Positions 31,507 to 41,805 of a stretch of DNA of 64,000 bases are shown here, piece after piece. The notes beneath the pieces were generated by a model. The model ran no database searches. It was not told the origin of the DNA and worked only from the letters and a program-made list of their open reading frames with translations. Source of the DNA: Oceanobacillus halophilus (GTDB lineage Bacteria; Bacillota; Bacilli; Bacillales; Amphibacillaceae); contig NZ_RBZP01000003.1 in the NCBI RefSeq assembly GCF_003628505.1, forward strand, positions 62,001-126,000, written 5' to 3'. Within the stretch, counting starts at the first letter, position 1, and every line of letters starts with the position of its first letter. The position numbers and the translations under genes were made by a program.

Positions 31507-31662
31507 TTAAATTTTTACCCTATTACTATATGATGATTTGACTGGAATAGATTGGAAACCTATTCCGGTTTTTTTTGGTGAAAAAATTCCATTAAGAGAG
31601 CCAAAGGCCAATATAAGTGCATGGCCACGATACATGCCTCCAATAAACGCACAAAAACCCAC
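31507..31662 (-). CDS. Possible small membrane peptide, antisense to the terminator region
   Basis: 51 codons from GTG at 31662, with AAGGAG 9 bp upstream. The reading begins MGFCAFIGGMYRGHALILAF and has one hydrophobic stretch. It runs through the terminator hairpin of the NprR/NprX-like unit, which is unusual for a real gene. I do not recognise a family, and it may be chance. The rest of the 31482-31802 gap carries only the gatC promoter region. Confidence 0.2.
   Translation of the reverse strand: MGFCAFIGGMYRGHALILAFGSLNGIFSPKKTGIGFQSIPVKSSYSNRVKI
31544..31576 (+). terminator. Terminator of the NprR/NprX-like pair
   Basis: GGAATAG and CTATTCC form a 7-bp stem with a 9-nt loop followed by GG and eight T residues. 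Confidence 0.8.
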
Positions 31663-31802
31663 AATTATTTTCTCCTTTCTAATTCTTTTTTCTTACATAA
31701 TTTGCCTACATACGACTATCTCTGCTATTATCATAGTGTTATAATAGTTAATTATGGTTATATTTAAATGTATATACTATTTTTAGTTTGGAGGGTAATG
31801 AA

Positions 31803-32093
31803 GTGGCAGATATTTCAAAAGAACAGGTGAAACATGTTGCGCATCTGGCAAGGCTTGCTGTTACAGATGAAGAGGTAGAGCAATTGACTGAAGAATTAGG
31901 TGCAATCATTCATTATGCAGAACAATTAAATGAACTGGACACAGATAATGTAGAGCCTACAACACATGTGTTAGACATTAAGAATGTGATGCGTAAGGAC
32001 GAACCAAGAGAATGGATTACACAAGAGGAAGCATTGAAGAACGCTCCAGACAAAAAAGATGGACAGTTCCGTGTGCCGTCAATCTTAGAATAA
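31803..32093 (+). CDS. gatC: Asp-tRNA(Asn)/Glu-tRNA(Gln) amidotransferase subunit C
   Basis: 96 residues from GTG at 31803, preferred because GGAGGG lies 7 bp upstream and the length equals B. subtilis Gat[55 protein letters not shown] is the conserved GatC scaffold that bridges GatA and GatB. It starts the gatCAB operon, which supplies Gln-tRNA(Gln) (and Asn-tRNA) by the indirect route. Confidence 0.96.
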   Translation: MADISKEQVKHVAHLARLAVTDEEVEQLTEELGAIIHYAEQLNELDTDNVEPTTHVLDIKNVMRKDEPREWITQEEALKNAPDKKDGQFRVPSILE

Positions 32094-32105
32094 GGAGGGA
32101 ACCTA

Positions 32106-33572
32106 ATGGCGTTATTTGATTTTACGATTAAAGAATTAGAAGAGAAATTACATAATAAAGAAATTACTGTTCAGGATTTAGTAGATGAATCCTTTAATCG
32201 CATTAAAGAGGTAGATGGGGAAGTAAATGCCTTTTTAACGCTAAATGAAGAAAATGCTCGTACCTATGCAAAAGAGTTAGACGAAAAGGAAGATGCTGCT
32301 GCTAGTCTTTTCGGTATACCAGCAGGAATTAAAGATAATATCATGACAAAAGGGCTTCGCACGACATGTGCTAGTCAATTTTTAGATAACTTTGAAGATC
32401 CATTATATGATGCGACCGTTATGGAAAAATTATCGAAAGAAAAGCCGGTGAATATCGGAAAATTAAACATGGATGAATTTGCGATGGGTTCTTCCAATGA
32501 AAATTCAAGCTACACTCCAACTAGAAATCCATGGAATACGGATTATGTACCAGGTGGATCTAGTGGTGGTTCCGCAGCATCTGTTGCAGCTGGAGAGGTA
32601 TTATTTTCATTAGGATCTGATACAGGCGGTTCCATTCGTCAGCCTGCTGCATTCTGTGGTGTCGTTGGAATGAAACCAACATACGGACGTGTGTCTCGTT
32701 TTGGTTTAGTTGCCTTTGCATCTTCCCTTGACCAAATTGGACCAATCACTCGTACCGTAGAAGACAATGCACGTGTACTGGAAGTAATTGCCGGACATGA
32801 CAAAATGGATGCTACCAGTGCAAATGTTGAAGTACCAAAATATACGGAAGCACTAACGAATGATGTAAAAGGTCTTAAAATTGCTGTACCAAAAGAATAC
32901 CTGGCTAAAGGGGTTAGCCCGGAAGTAAGAGAACATATCATGAATGCTCTTAAAGTCTATGAATCACTTGGTGCAACATGGGAAGAAGTATCCTTACCAC
33001 ATTCGAAATATGCGGTAGCAACATATTATCTATTATCTTCATCCGAAGCATCTGCCAACCTAGCACGCTTCGATGGTGTACGTTATGGAGTTCGCTCAGA
33101 AAATGCAGATAACATGATTGATATGTTCAAGAAATCCCGCAGTGAAGGATTTGGACAAGAAGTAAAACGTCGGATTATGCTTGGAACCTTTGCTTTAAGT
33201 TCCGGTTACTATGATGCTTACTATAAAAAAGCGCAAAAAGTACGTACCTTAATTAAAAATGACTTCGATAAAATTTTCGAAGACTATGATGTAGTAGTTG
33301 GACCGACAACTCCAACTCCAGCATTTAAAGTCGGAGAAAAAACGGATGATCCTTTAACGATGTACGCAAATGATATTTTAACCATTCCAGTGAACCTAGC
33401 TGGTGTTCCAGGAATCTCTGTACCTTGTGGATTCTCTGGAGAAGGCTTACCGATTGGCTTGCAAATTATCGGTAAACACTTTGACGAAAGTACCGTTTAT
33501 CGTACGGCACATGCCTTCGAACAAGCAACTGATCATCATACCAAACGACCTCAAATAGGAGGTGCCAAATAA
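32106..33572 (+). CDS. gatA: Asp-tRNA(Asn)/Glu-tRNA(Gln) amidotransferase subunit A
   Basis: 488 residues, amidase-signature glutaminase. The Lys of the catalytic triad is in [11 protein letters not shown], the cis-Ser and nucleophile region is [15 protein letters not shown] and [43 protein letters not shown]. It feeds ammonia to GatB. AAGGAGGG lies before the ATG; the stop overlaps the gatB start by one base. Confidence 0.98.
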   Translation: MALFDFTIKELEEKLHNKEITVQDLVDESFNRIKEVDGEVNAFLTLNEENARTYAKELDEKEDAAASLFGIPAGIKDNIMTKGLRTTCASQFLDNFEDPLYDATVMEKLSKEKPVNIGKLNMDEFAMGSSNENSSYTPTRNPWNTDYVPGGSSGGSAASVAAGEVLFSLGSDTGGSIRQPAAFCGVVGMKPTYGRVSRFGLVAFASSLDQIGPITRTVEDNARVLEVIAGHDKMDATSANVEVPKYTEALTNDVKGLKIAVPKEYLAKGVSPEVREHIMNALKVYESLGATWEEVSLPHSKYAVATYYLLSSSEASANLARFDGVRYGVRSENADNMIDMFKKSRSEGFGQEVKRRIMLGTFALSSGYYDAYYKKAQKVRTLIKNDFDKIFEDYDVVVGPTTPTPAFKVGEKTDDPLTMYANDILTIPVNLAGVPGISVPCGFSGEGLPIGLQIIGKHFDESTVYRTAHAFEQATDHHTKRPQIGGAK

Positions 33573-35002
33573 TGAACTTTGAAACGATTATTGGTCTTGA
33601 AGTACACGTAGAGTTGAAAACAAAATCAAAAATATTTAGTCCGAGTGTGAATGCATTTGGCTCAGAACCTAATACCAATGTGAGCCCAATTGACTTAGGA
33701 TATCCAGGTACACTTCCAATTTTGAATGAAGAAGCAGTGAACTTCGCGATGAAAGCAGCGATGGCATTGAATTGTGAAATTGCAACTGACACGAAGTTTG
33801 ACCGTAAAAACTACTTCTATCCAGATAATCCAAAAGCCTATCAAATCTCACAATTTGATCAGCCAATTGGAGAAAATGGCTGGATTGAGATTGAAGTAAA
33901 TGGGAAAAAGAAAAAAATCGGAATTACGCGTCTGCATTTGGAAGAAGATGCGGGGAAACTAACGCATGGTGACGATGGATACTCCTATGTCGACTTTAAC
34001 CGTCAAGGAACACCATTGATTGAAATCGTATCTGAACCGGACATGCGCACACCAGAAGAAGCATATGCTTATTTAGAAAAACTAAAAAACATCATTCAAT
34101 ATACTGGTGTATCTGACGTGAAAATGCAGGAAGGTTCCCTAAGATGTGATGCTAACATTTCCTTACGTCCAATTGGTCAAGAGGAATTTGGTACGAAAAC
34201 AGAGTTAAAGAACTTAAACTCCTTTAACTATGTGCAAAAAGGCTTGGAATTTGAAGAAAAACGCCAGGAGAAGGTTCTTTTAACTGGTGGAGAAATACTA
34301 CAGGAAACACGTCGCTATGATGAGAAAACAAAAGAAACGATTTTAATGCGTGTGAAAGAAGGTTCGGATGATTATCGTTACTTCCCTGAACCTGACTTAA
34401 TTCCCCTATATATCGATGAAGAGTGGAAGGAACGCATTCGTGCAGAAATCCCTGAGCTTCCTGATGCAAGAAGAAGTCGTTATGTAAAAGAAATGGGACT
34501 CTCTGAATACGATGCGAACGTCCTTACAAGCTCTAAAGAAATGTCTGATTTCTTTGAGGATGCGGTCAACCATGGAGCAGATGTAAAACAGGCCTCTAAC
34601 TGGTTGATGGGGGAAGTTTCTGCTTATATGAACAAGCATTACAAAGAACTTCATGATCTAGCGATTACTCCTGAAGCATTAGCAAAAATGATTAAGCTCA
34701 TAGAGGATGGCACCATTTCATCAAAAATAGCGAAGAAAGTATTTGCAGAGCTAGTTGATAAAGGCGGAGATCCTGAGAAAATTGTAAAAGAAAAAGGGCT
34801 TGTACAAATCTCAGATCCAGAGCAATTAAAAGAAATTGTGAACAAAGTGTTGGATGAAAACGAACAATCTATCACAGACTATAAAGCAGGTAAAGGAAAA
34901 GCACTGGGCTTCTTAGTCGGTCAGATTATGAAAGCAACCAAAGGCCAAGCAAACCCGCCAATGGTTAACAAGATTTTGAAAGAAGAAATTGAAAAACGTT
35001 AA
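33572..35002 (+). CDS. gatB: Asp-tRNA(Asn)/Glu-tRNA(Gln) amidotransferase subunit B
   Basis: 476 residues. Binds the misacylated tRNA and activates its side chain with [26 protein letters not shown] at the start, [34 protein letters not shown] and the C-terminal YqeY-like tail ([27 protein letters not shown]) are typical. Last gene of the operon. Confidence 0.98.
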   Translation: MNFETIIGLEVHVELKTKSKIFSPSVNAFGSEPNTNVSPIDLGYPGTLPILNEEAVNFAMKAAMALNCEIATDTKFDRKNYFYPDNPKAYQISQFDQPIGENGWIEIEVNGKKKKIGITRLHLEEDAGKLTHGDDGYSYVDFNRQGTPLIEIVSEPDMRTPEEAYAYLEKLKNIIQYTGVSDVKMQEGSLRCDANISLRPIGQEEFGTKTELKNLNSFNYVQKGLEFEEKRQEKVLLTGGEILQETRRYDEKTKETILMRVKEGSDDYRYFPEPDLIPLYIDEEWKERIRAEIPELPDARRSRYVKEMGLSEYDANVLTSSKEMSDFFEDAVNHGADVKQASNWLMGEVSAYMNKHYKELHDLAITPEALAKMIKLIEDGTISSKIAKKVFAELVDKGGDPEKIVKEKGLVQISDPEQLKEIVNKVLDENEQSITDYKAGKGKALGFLVGQIMKATKGQANPPMVNKILKEEIEKR

Positions 35003-35017
35003 TAATAAATCTTTTCC

Positions 35018-35051
35018 CTAGGCTACTATTACTTATGTGATAGTAGTCTAG
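35018..35051 (+). terminator. Hairpin after gatB
   Basis: CTAGGCTACTAT and ATAGTAGTCTAG-type arms (CTAG and CTACTAT/ATAGTAG) pair 16 bp after the stop. The T-run is poor (ACTTTGC), so termination may be partial. Confidence 0.5.
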
Positions 35052-35188
35052 ACTTTGCAAAAATGAATTTTAGGCTTAAGATGGATTTGGTATGTACTTT
35101 ATAATATAAAATGAGACTATGCGGCAAATATGATAACACTATTAATGATAACCCTGCATGAGGCTGCAATTGGGGGGAGGTAAATATA

Positions 35189-36118
35189 ATGAAGAAGGCC
35201 CGTATTATTTATAACCCAACATCAGGACGAGAGGCTTTTAAAAAGGAATTGCCAAATGTACTGCAAAGGCTGGAAGAAGCTGGTTATGAGACATCTGCAC
35301 ATGCAACAACTGGAGAGGGCGATGCGATAACAGCCGTAAGATATGCGATTTCTAGAAGTTTTGATTTAATTATTGCTGCAGGTGGTGACGGAACCATCAA
35401 TGAAGTAATTCATGGTTTAGCAGAACAGAATCACCGTCCAAAACTCGGTATTATTCCAACTGGTACAACGAATGATTTTGCCCGTGCATTGCATATTCCA
35501 CGTGATATTCATAAGGCAGTAGATATCATTGTCGAAGGTCACTCTGCTTTATTGGACATTGGAAGAGTTAACGAACATTATTTCATTAACATTGCCGGTG
35601 GTGGGAAGTTAACCGAGTTGACCTATGATGTACCAGCAAAACTAAAAACCATGCTCGGACAGTTGGCTTATTATGCAAAAGGGATTGAAATGCTTCCCTC
35701 CTTAAAACCTGCCAGGGTGAAAATAGAATTTGATGACGATGTGATTGATGAGGATATTATGATTTTTCTAGTATCCAATTCTAATTCGGTTGGTGGATTT
35801 GAAAAACTTGCACCAGACGCAAAACTGGACGACGGCTATTTTGACTTATTTATTTTAAAGAAAGTTAATCTAGCAGAATTCATCCGAATCGTGACATTAG
35901 CCGTTCGCGGTGCCCATTTAGATGACCCAAATGTTATCTATAAACAAGCAAAGAAAATCACTGTAACACCAGAAGAAAAAATGCAGCTAAATATAGATGG
36001 AGAATACGGTGGATTATTACCAGGAGAATTCATTAATCTTAAGCAACATATTAACTTTATGGTACCAGAAACATTTAGAAAAGATGATGAAGAAAAGGAA
36101 GAGGAGACTGAGGAGTAA
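35189..36118 (+). CDS. dgkB: Diacylglycerol kinase DgkB
   Basis: 309 residues, soluble lipid kinase of the DAGK_cat family that recycles diacylglycerol from lipoteichoic acid synthesis to phosphatidic acid. ARIIYNPTSGREAF at the start, IAAGGDGTINEVIHGLA with the nucleotide-binding GGDGT near 65-69, and GIIPTGTTNDFARALHIP are diagnostic. The acidic C-terminal tail (DDEEKEEETEE) is usual. It has its own SD (GGGGGGAGG) 137 bp or so past gatB and matches yerQ synteny. Confidence 0.96.
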   Translation: MKKARIIYNPTSGREAFKKELPNVLQRLEEAGYETSAHATTGEGDAITAVRYAISRSFDLIIAAGGDGTINEVIHGLAEQNHRPKLGIIPTGTTNDFARALHIPRDIHKAVDIIVEGHSALLDIGRVNEHYFINIAGGGKLTELTYDVPAKLKTMLGQLAYYAKGIEMLPSLKPARVKIEFDDDVIDEDIMIFLVSNSNSVGGFEKLAPDAKLDDGYFDLFILKKVNLAEFIRIVTLAVRGAHLDDPNVIYKQAKKITVTPEEKMQLNIDGEYGGLLPGEFINLKQHINFMVPETFRKDDEEKEEETEE

Positions 36119-36264
36119 GCAGTCTTCTTTTTTAATGTTGCTTTTCGGTAGAGTAATAACGTGTTAAAAGATACGTTCTTTCAAAAGGAATGAGACATGC
36201 TATTCCGGTCCAAAATATGATAAGATATAACCACTAAATTCAGCGCGGAAAAGGAAGATAATTG

Positions 36265-37647
36265 ATGGCAAAACACACGGCACCCGTAAAGAAAAATCAA
36301 ACCATTACACTTACATTTGAAGACCTAACACACGAAGGAAATGGTGTTGGAAAAGTCGATGGGTATCCATTATTTGTACCCTATGGCCTCCCAGGTGAAG
36401 AGGCAACGGTAAAAGTAGTAAAAGTAAACAAAAATTTTGGCTTTGGAAAATTGCTTAATATTAAAAAGAAAAGTGAAGATCGAGTAGAACCTCCATGCAA
36501 TGTTTTTTATCAGTGTGGCGGATGCCAGCTTCAACACATGAGTTATGATTTGCAACTTCATATGAAACAAAATCAAGTGAAAAATGTCATGAAAAAGATA
36601 GCACATTTGGAACATGTACCAGTGCATCCTACCATCGGAATGAAGGATCCTTGGCGTTATCGGAATAAGGTACAGATTCCAGTTGGTGAACGTGATGGAG
36701 AATTGATTACTGGGTTTTACCGGATGAGAAGTCATGACATTATTGACGATATGGAAACTTGCGTGGTTCAAGATGAGGTTAATGATCGCTCCATTCATGC
36801 AGTGCGGCGGATTGCTAATCGATTGGGAATAACAGCATATGATGAAAGGTCGGACCGAGGTGTGCTCCGTCATATTATGGTACGAACTGGAAGAGAAACC
36901 GATGAAACGATGATTGTACTCGTTACTAGAACAAAGAAATTGCCACATCAGGACGAATTGATACGTGAATTAACAGAGACGTTCCCGCATGTGAAATCCA
37001 TTGTACACAATATCAATGACCGAAAAACGAATGTCATTTTAGGTCGTAAAACTAAGGTGATCTGGGGCGAAGAGTATATTTATGACACGATTGGCGATGT
37101 GAAATTTGCCATCTCAGCACAGTCCTTTTATCAAATAAACCCATATCAAACGAAAGTGTTATATGATAAGGCGCTGGAATATGCTGATATCGGTAAGGAA
37201 GATGTAGTGATTGATGCGTATTGCGGAATAGGGACGATTTCTCTATTTTTAGCACAAAAAGCAAGGAAAGTATATGGCATCGAAGTAGTTCCAGAAGCTA
37301 TTAGTGACGCAAAAAACAACGCTAAGATTAATGGGATTGAAAATGCAGAATTCTTTGTTGGAGAAGCAGAAAAAGTCATGCCAGAATGGAAAGAGCAGGG
37401 ACTAGACCCAGATGTCATTGTCATTGATCCACCACGTAAAGGCTGTGATCCAGACTTCTTGAAGGCCATGATTGAGATGGATCCGAAACGAATTGTCTAT
37501 GTATCCTGTAATCCATCCACCTTGGCAAGAGACTTAAAAATCTTAGAAGATGGTGGATACGAAACGAAAGAAGTGCAACCAGTTGATATGTTTCCACAGA
37601 CGAATCATATTGAAGGAGTATGTTGGTTGAAGAAAAAATTTGTCTAA
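36265..37647 (+). CDS. rlmCD: 23S rRNA (uracil-C5)-methyltransferase RlmCD (RumA family)
   Basis: 460 residues. N-terminal TRAM domain ([35 protein letters not shown]), a Fe-S cluster cysteine set ([17 protein letters not shown]), and a SAM methyltransferase domain with [29 protein letters not shown] and the catalytic Cys in [14 protein letters not shown]. In B. subtilis the homologue YefA methylates both U747 and U1939. The ATG at 36265 is taken over an adjacent TTG at 36262. End of the conserved backbone block. Confidence 0.95.
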   Translation: MAKHTAPVKKNQTITLTFEDLTHEGNGVGKVDGYPLFVPYGLPGEEATVKVVKVNKNFGFGKLLNIKKKSEDRVEPPCNVFYQCGGCQLQHMSYDLQLHMKQNQVKNVMKKIAHLEHVPVHPTIGMKDPWRYRNKVQIPVGERDGELITGFYRMRSHDIIDDMETCVVQDEVNDRSIHAVRRIANRLGITAYDERSDRGVLRHIMVRTGRETDETMIVLVTRTKKLPHQDELIRELTETFPHVKSIVHNINDRKTNVILGRKTKVIWGEEYIYDTIGDVKFAISAQSFYQINPYQTKVLYDKALEYADIGKEDVVIDAYCGIGTISLFLAQKARKVYGIEVVPEAISDAKNNAKINGIENAEFFVGEAEKVMPEWKEQGLDPDVIVIDPPRKGCDPDFLKAMIEMDPKRIVYVSCNPSTLARDLKILEDGGYETKEVQPVDMFPQTNHIEGVCWLKKKFV

Positions 37648-37664
37648 TTAAAAAGTAATTTTGG

Positions 37665-38110
37665 TAGTCAAAATAAACTCTTGCTGACTTCACCACCAAT
37701 TCTGTCAAAATAAACAATTGCTATTTCAATAATAAATCCAATAAATTCTCGGGCTTTCCTAATCAGGATCCCGAGTTTTTTTCATGTCTTTTTCAATATC
37801 TTTTCAATATGGTTATGTACCTAAATCATTGATATTACTGGGTTTCTTCAATATCTCATTCAATATAATTTCAATAACAATTCAATACTCATCCAATATT
37901 ATTCTCTTTATTCTAGACCTCTTATCTCCATTATTTTTCTTTGTTTTGTTAGCAAAACTCTATTATAACTCCGAAATACCATGAGAAAACAGTCGAAAAA
38001 GGCCCGAAAAACGGTCATTTTTGAACCGAAAAACCTTCAAAATAGGGATTCCGTAGCAAATCTTTATTATGACTGAAACGGTGGAATGCGGGTTGGAGGG
38101 GTGGGGTTTT
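37665..38110 (+). repeat. Dispersed non-coding repeat, copy 1 (long form)
   Basis: It holds AAATAAACTCTTGCTG, TCACCACCAATTCTGTC, a CTCGGG..CCCGAG-T6 hairpin (37748-37782), a stretch rich in TCAATAT, then ATGAGAAAACAGTCGAAAAAGGCC..CCGTAGCAA..ATTATGACTG-AACGGTG-AATGCGG-TTGGAGGGG. The same blocks recur in order at 55510-55815, and parts at 38240, 40890 and 47505. No ORF is conserved between copies. Confidence 0.8.
37748..37782 (+). terminator. Terminator-like hairpin inside repeat copy 1
   Basis: CTCGGG and CCCGAG with a 16-nt loop followed by TTTTTT, about 100 bp after the rlmCD stop. It probably ends the rlmCD transcript. Confidence 0.75.
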
Positions 38111-38239
38111 CCCAAATGATTAATATTTTGGTACAGCATCAATAATAATGGGGTTTGAAACAATAGATTTGATAGCTATAAGCTCATCTCAAAACATGTG
38201 GAGTGTGTCGTCTTGATGTCAAAGGTGTTGTAGATCTAA

Positions 38240-38440
38240 AATAAACCCTTGGCTGTCAAAATAAACTATTGCTAATCCCAACACCGATTCCGTAATAATA
38301 AACATTTGCTTTTTCAATATAAAACTCAATAATATCTCGGGTTTTCCTCAACAGGATCCCGAGTTTTTTCCTGCCTTTTCGATATCTTTTCGACCTTTAT
38401 ATTCCCAACACCCTACTAAATATGATCTCAATATTCCCTT
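38240..38440 (+). repeat. Dispersed non-coding repeat, copy 2 (short form)
   Basis: TCAAAATAAACTATTGCT, ATAATAAACATTTGCTTTTTC, CTCGGG-TTTTCCTCAACAGGAT-CCCGAG-T6 (hairpin 38336-38369) and TTTTCGATATCTTTTCG match the left half of copy 1. The bases between the copies (38111-38239) and from 38441 to 38601 show no gene; the latter should hold the abrB-like promoter. Confidence 0.75.
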
Positions 38441-38601
38441 TCCATAAATGTCTGTAGGTCAATTGTTATTTCTTGGTCCGATGTAGTACCTTGAACTATG
38501 ATAAGCAAAGTAGTATAATTTGTATGAAAAGTAATACTTAATATACTCGGTTGTACAAATAAGAGATAAAATATATTTACAATGGGAAAGGTGGAATTAT
38601 A

Positions 38602-38838
38602 ATGGCACATCCAGAGGGAAAACATATTTTTGGTACGGTGAAGGTCGGTACTAAAGGACAAATTGTCATTCCAAAAGAAGCAAGAGATATATTTAATATT
38701 AAACCAGGTGACTCTTTACTAATGCTAGGTGATGAGAAACAAGGTATAGCACTAGTTAAACAAGAAGCGTTCTTTGAATTAGCAGATGCAATTTTGAATT
38801 CAAAACTTATAAAAGAATCGGATGAGGAATCGGAATGA
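38602..38838 (+). CDS. AbrB/SpoVT-family DNA-binding protein
   Basis: 78 residues. The swapped-hairpin AbrB domain is GTVKVGTKGQIVIPKEARDIFNIKPGDSLLMLGDEKQGIALVKQEAF (about 11-57). Such small proteins act as transition-state regulators or as antitoxins. Here the stop overlaps the hydrolase start at 38835 by 4 bp, so the two are translationally coupled and the AbrB protein probably controls its own operon. Confidence 0.88.
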   Translation: MAHPEGKHIFGTVKVGTKGQIVIPKEARDIFNIKPGDSLLMLGDEKQGIALVKQEAFFELADAILNSKLIKESDEESE

Positions 38839-39878
38839 TATATGGCGTTATCATATTACTGCCGTTGTTAGCATTGATTGGATCTTATCTTTATAACAAT
38901 AAGACTTATATTAAAAAACCATTAAAAGAAATGTACAATAAAGGATTTACTGAAAAGCAAATACAATTAAAAAATGGTACTGTATTAAACTATGGTGAAG
39001 GACCAAGCAACGGAAAAACTCCATTATTATTAATTCACGGTCAGGGTATGACATGGGAAGATTATGCAAAAGTATTGCCTGATTTATCAAATCACTATCA
39101 TGTTTATGCTGTAGATTGTCATGGTCATGGAGAATCCGATTGGGATCCTGAAAAATATTCAGCTAAGGCAATGGCAAAGGATTTTGCAGAATTTATCGAA
39201 GTTGAGATCGGTAATAAAGTAGTTTTATCAGGTCATTCGTCTGGTGGTATGATTGCAGTATGGATGGCAGCACATTATCCGGAACTTGTGCTAGGAACAG
39301 TGATTGAAGATTCACCTTTCTTTGCAACAGAACCGGATAGAAGAGAAAAGACATATGTGTGGGTATATGGATTTCAAATGTATGAAGATTTTAATAATCA
39401 ACATGAAGTGAAGGATTATTTTTCTTATTCTTTAGAGCACAGTTACTGGAAGAAGTTATTTGGAAATTTTCTCTGGAATAAATTTTCGAAAGATGCTATC
39501 AGGTATCGTGAGAAACACCCAAATGAGCCAGTACATTTAGTGTATTTACCTCCACAAATTAATAGAATATTTGAATCTGAAACGTATACTTATGACCGTA
39601 AATTCGGAGAAACATTTTATGATCATTCATGGTTTGAAGATTACAATCAATCAGAAGTGTTATCAAAAATCAAAAGTCCTACCGTATTCATTAAAGCTAA
39701 AACATCTTATGATGGAGACTTATTAGTAGCAGCTTTATCAGATGAAGATGCAGATCGGGTTATTGAATTACTGGATAATGGTAAGAGAGTAGATGTTGAT
39801 ACACCTGGACATGATATTCACTACGACAAGCCAAAGGAATTTACGGGGATTTTGGTTAGTTTTTTAAAAGAATTGTAA
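38835..39878 (+). CDS. Membrane-anchored alpha/beta hydrolase
   Basis: 347 residues. One N-terminal transmembrane segment (IYGVIILLPLLALIGSYLY) then an alpha/beta hydrolase fold. The oxyanion segment is LLLIHGQGMTWEDY, the nucleophile elbow GHSSGG (Ser135), and the catalytic His is likely in TPGHDIHYDKP near 327. The substrate is unknown. It is coupled to the AbrB-like gene. A separate, unanchored hydrolase lies at 53103. Confidence 0.85.
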   Translation: MIYGVIILLPLLALIGSYLYNNKTYIKKPLKEMYNKGFTEKQIQLKNGTVLNYGEGPSNGKTPLLLIHGQGMTWEDYAKVLPDLSNHYHVYAVDCHGHGESDWDPEKYSAKAMAKDFAEFIEVEIGNKVVLSGHSSGGMIAVWMAAHYPELVLGTVIEDSPFFATEPDRREKTYVWVYGFQMYEDFNNQHEVKDYFSYSLEHSYWKKLFGNFLWNKFSKDAIRYREKHPNEPVHLVYLPPQINRIFESETYTYDRKFGETFYDHSWFEDYNQSEVLSKIKSPTVFIKAKTSYDGDLLVAALSDEDADRVIELLDNGKRVDVDTPGHDIHYDKPKEFTGILVSFLKEL

Positions 39879-40068
39879 AATTTAGGTGTACTAATCCCAC
39901 CAGAACTTTTTATCTTATAAATCTTGTTATTTCTTTACTGTAATTTTCACATTTTTTTCATTGCTATATCCTTGGGTTAATAATGTAAAAAGGAAATGGC
40001 AGTAATAGATGAGGCAATGCAGCATGGAAAGCATACAACCTTTAACTTTTTAAACGAGGGGAATTCAG

Positions 40069-40803
40069 ATGAAAGAAAACAAATATGATGATGATATATT
40101 TTTTCAAAAATATAGTCAGATGAGTCGCTCACAACAGGGATTGGCTGGTGCAGGAGAATGGGAAACATTGAAAAAGCTGCTGCCGGATTTTAAAGATAAG
40201 CGTGTGCTTGATTTAGGATGTGGCTATGGATGGCACTGTATTTATGCGATGGAACACGGTGCTTCTTCTGTTGTAGGTGTTGATATTTCTCATAAAATGC
40301 TTGAAGTAGCAAAAGAAAAAACTCATTTTCCGGAAGTTGAATATGAATGCTGTGCCATAGAGGATGTGGATTTTCCAGAGGAGAGCTTTGATGTAATATT
40401 AAGTTCACTTGCGTTTCATTATATAGAAGACTATGAGGAATTGATTAATAACTTGTATAAAATGTTAAAACCAAATGGAACACTTATTTTTACGGTTGAA
40501 CACCCTGTTTTTACTTCCTATGGAACACAAGACTGGTATTATAACGAAAAAGGAGAAATACTGCATTTCCCAGTGGATAATTATTATTATGAGGGAAAAC
40601 GGACAACTGTATTTTTGGGAGAAAAGGTTACAAAATATCATAGAACACTGACCACATATCTAAATTCACTGCTTTCAAATGGTTTTATAATAAATCAGAT
40701 TGTGGAGCCACAACCGCCAAAAAAAATGATGAATATTCCAAGTATGAAGGATGAAATGCGACGCCCTATGATGTTGATTGTCTCGGCTAAAAAGAGAAAG
40801 TAA
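40069..40803 (+). CDS. Class I SAM-dependent methyltransferase
   Basis: 244 residues. Motif I VLDLGCGYGWHCIYAMEHGA near 45-64, VVGVDISHKMLEVAKEK, DVILSSLAFHYIEDYEELINNLYKMLKPNGTLIFTVEHP (motif III/post-III) make a Methyltransf_11-type Rossmann fold. Small-molecule methylation is likely. Substrate unknown. GAGGGG lies before the ATG. Confidence 0.88.
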   Translation: MKENKYDDDIFFQKYSQMSRSQQGLAGAGEWETLKKLLPDFKDKRVLDLGCGYGWHCIYAMEHGASSVVGVDISHKMLEVAKEKTHFPEVEYECCAIEDVDFPEESFDVILSSLAFHYIEDYEELINNLYKMLKPNGTLIFTVEHPVFTSYGTQDWYYNEKGEILHFPVDNYYYEGKRTTVFLGEKVTKYHRTLTTYLNSLLSNGFIINQIVEPQPPKKMMNIPSMKDEMRRPMMLIVSAKKRK

Positions 40804-40889
40804 TTTGTTCGCTCAATATAAAATTTAGCATAGGGGGATAAAGAAACCAGATTTCTTTGTTGTAAAAGATACAAAAATGCCGGCTGCTT

Positions 40890-41065
40890 TAGTCATTTTT
40901 TTAGCTCGAGTTTTCCTAAATAGAATCCTAGTTTTTCATCCCTTTCCAATATCTTCTCAATACAGTTATGTCCTAACTCATTCATATTGCTGGGTTTATC
41001 CAATATCCCACTCAATATAATCTCAATAACAAATCAATACTCATTTTATTAATAATTATAAGGGT
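40890..41065 (+). repeat. Dispersed non-coding repeat, copy 3 (decayed)
   Basis: CTCGAGTTTTCCTAAATAGAATCCTAGTTTTTC is a broken version of the CTCGGG hairpin. The following TCCAATATCTTCTCAATA..GTTATGTCCTAA..ATATTGCTGGGTTTATCCAATATCCCACTCAATATAATCTCAATAACAAATCAATACTCAT follows copy 1 closely. Confidence 0.75.
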
Positions 41066-41104
41066 GGAAGTAGATAATCTAACGAGAATGAATTATCTAC
41101 TTCC
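41066..41104. terminator. Bidirectional terminator between the methyltransferase and TetR genes
   Basis: GGAAGTAGATAAT and ATTATCTACTTCC form a perfect 13-bp stem with a 13-nt loop, between convergent genes. A T-rich run follows on the plus side (GAGTGTTTTTTA). Confidence 0.8.
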
Positions 41105-41113
41105 GAGTGTTTT

Positions 41114-41707
41114 TTATTTATTACAGAGTGTTTTTAAATGGTAACTGATTACTTCCTTCACCATTTCTGGAGTATACACATCTGGTCTTAACAAGGCATG
41201 AAATGACATCCCTTCAATCAATGCAGATAACCGACTTCTCTCTAATTCTACATTAACTGAATCCAATAATATTCCTTTTTGAGTTAATATCTCTAACATT
41301 GAATTTGCTAGGACATATGTACCATCAGTCAATTCGTCTTTCTTTTCTTTTAATGCATCACTCGTAAGAGAACGGAGTGCAAAAATCCACCAAACACTCG
41401 TTTCAATTATCTTTTCTTCATTGATAGGTACAAGCTCTAGTAAAACTTCCTCAACGGCCTTTAATGGATCTTCTGACCATTCTTTATGATCAGAACGCTT
41501 TTTTCCTGCATCAAAAAAGTAGTCCATAATAAACAAGAGCATTTCATCCTGAGTTGAGAAGTAATGTCTTAAAGCACCAGAAGACATACCGGCTTCTGCT
41601 GCAACCCTCCGTATAGATGCTTTTTCAATTCCATCGTTTATAATTATCTTCCACGCAGCTTCAGCAATTAATTTTCTTTTTTGCTCATGATTAACTAATT
41701 TGGGCAA
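41114..41707 (-). CDS. TetR/AcrR-family regulator
   Basis: 197 residues. The N-terminal HTH is AEAAWKIIINDGIEKASIRRVAAEAGMSSGALRHYFSTQDEMLLFIMDYF (about 12-60), close to the BetI-type subgroup. The C-terminal ligand domain has a BetI/TetR_C shape (LVPINEEKIIETSVWWIFALRSL). The start is TTG with GGAAGTGG upstream. It is divergent from the GAP-family membrane protein at 41806, and direct repeats lie between them, so it probably represses that unit. Confidence 0.88.
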   Translation of the reverse strand: MPKLVNHEQKRKLIAEAAWKIIINDGIEKASIRRVAAEAGMSSGALRHYFSTQDEMLLFIMDYFFDAGKKRSDHKEWSEDPLKAVEEVLLELVPINEEKIIETSVWWIFALRSLTSDALKEKKDELTDGTYVLANSMLEILTQKGILLDSVNVELERSRLSALIEGMSFHALLRPDVYTPEMVKEVISYHLKTLCNK

Positions 41708-41731
41708 AGAAAACCACTTCCTTTTTTTAAT

Positions 41732-41768
41732 ACAGTGTGTTATTATTTTTTTAGCACATTGTGTTATT
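41732..41768. promoter_or_regulatory. Putative TetR operator (two direct repeats)
   Basis: ACAGTGTGTTATT at 41732 and ACATTGTGTTATT at 41756, 24 bp apart, in the 98-bp divergent region. Each holds an ACAnnnTGT dyad, and AACACA-type half sites are usual for TetR binding. Confidence 0.5.
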
Positions 41769-41805
41769 TTAATGGTATCACATTTTATAAAGGGGGACTA
41801 ATTAT

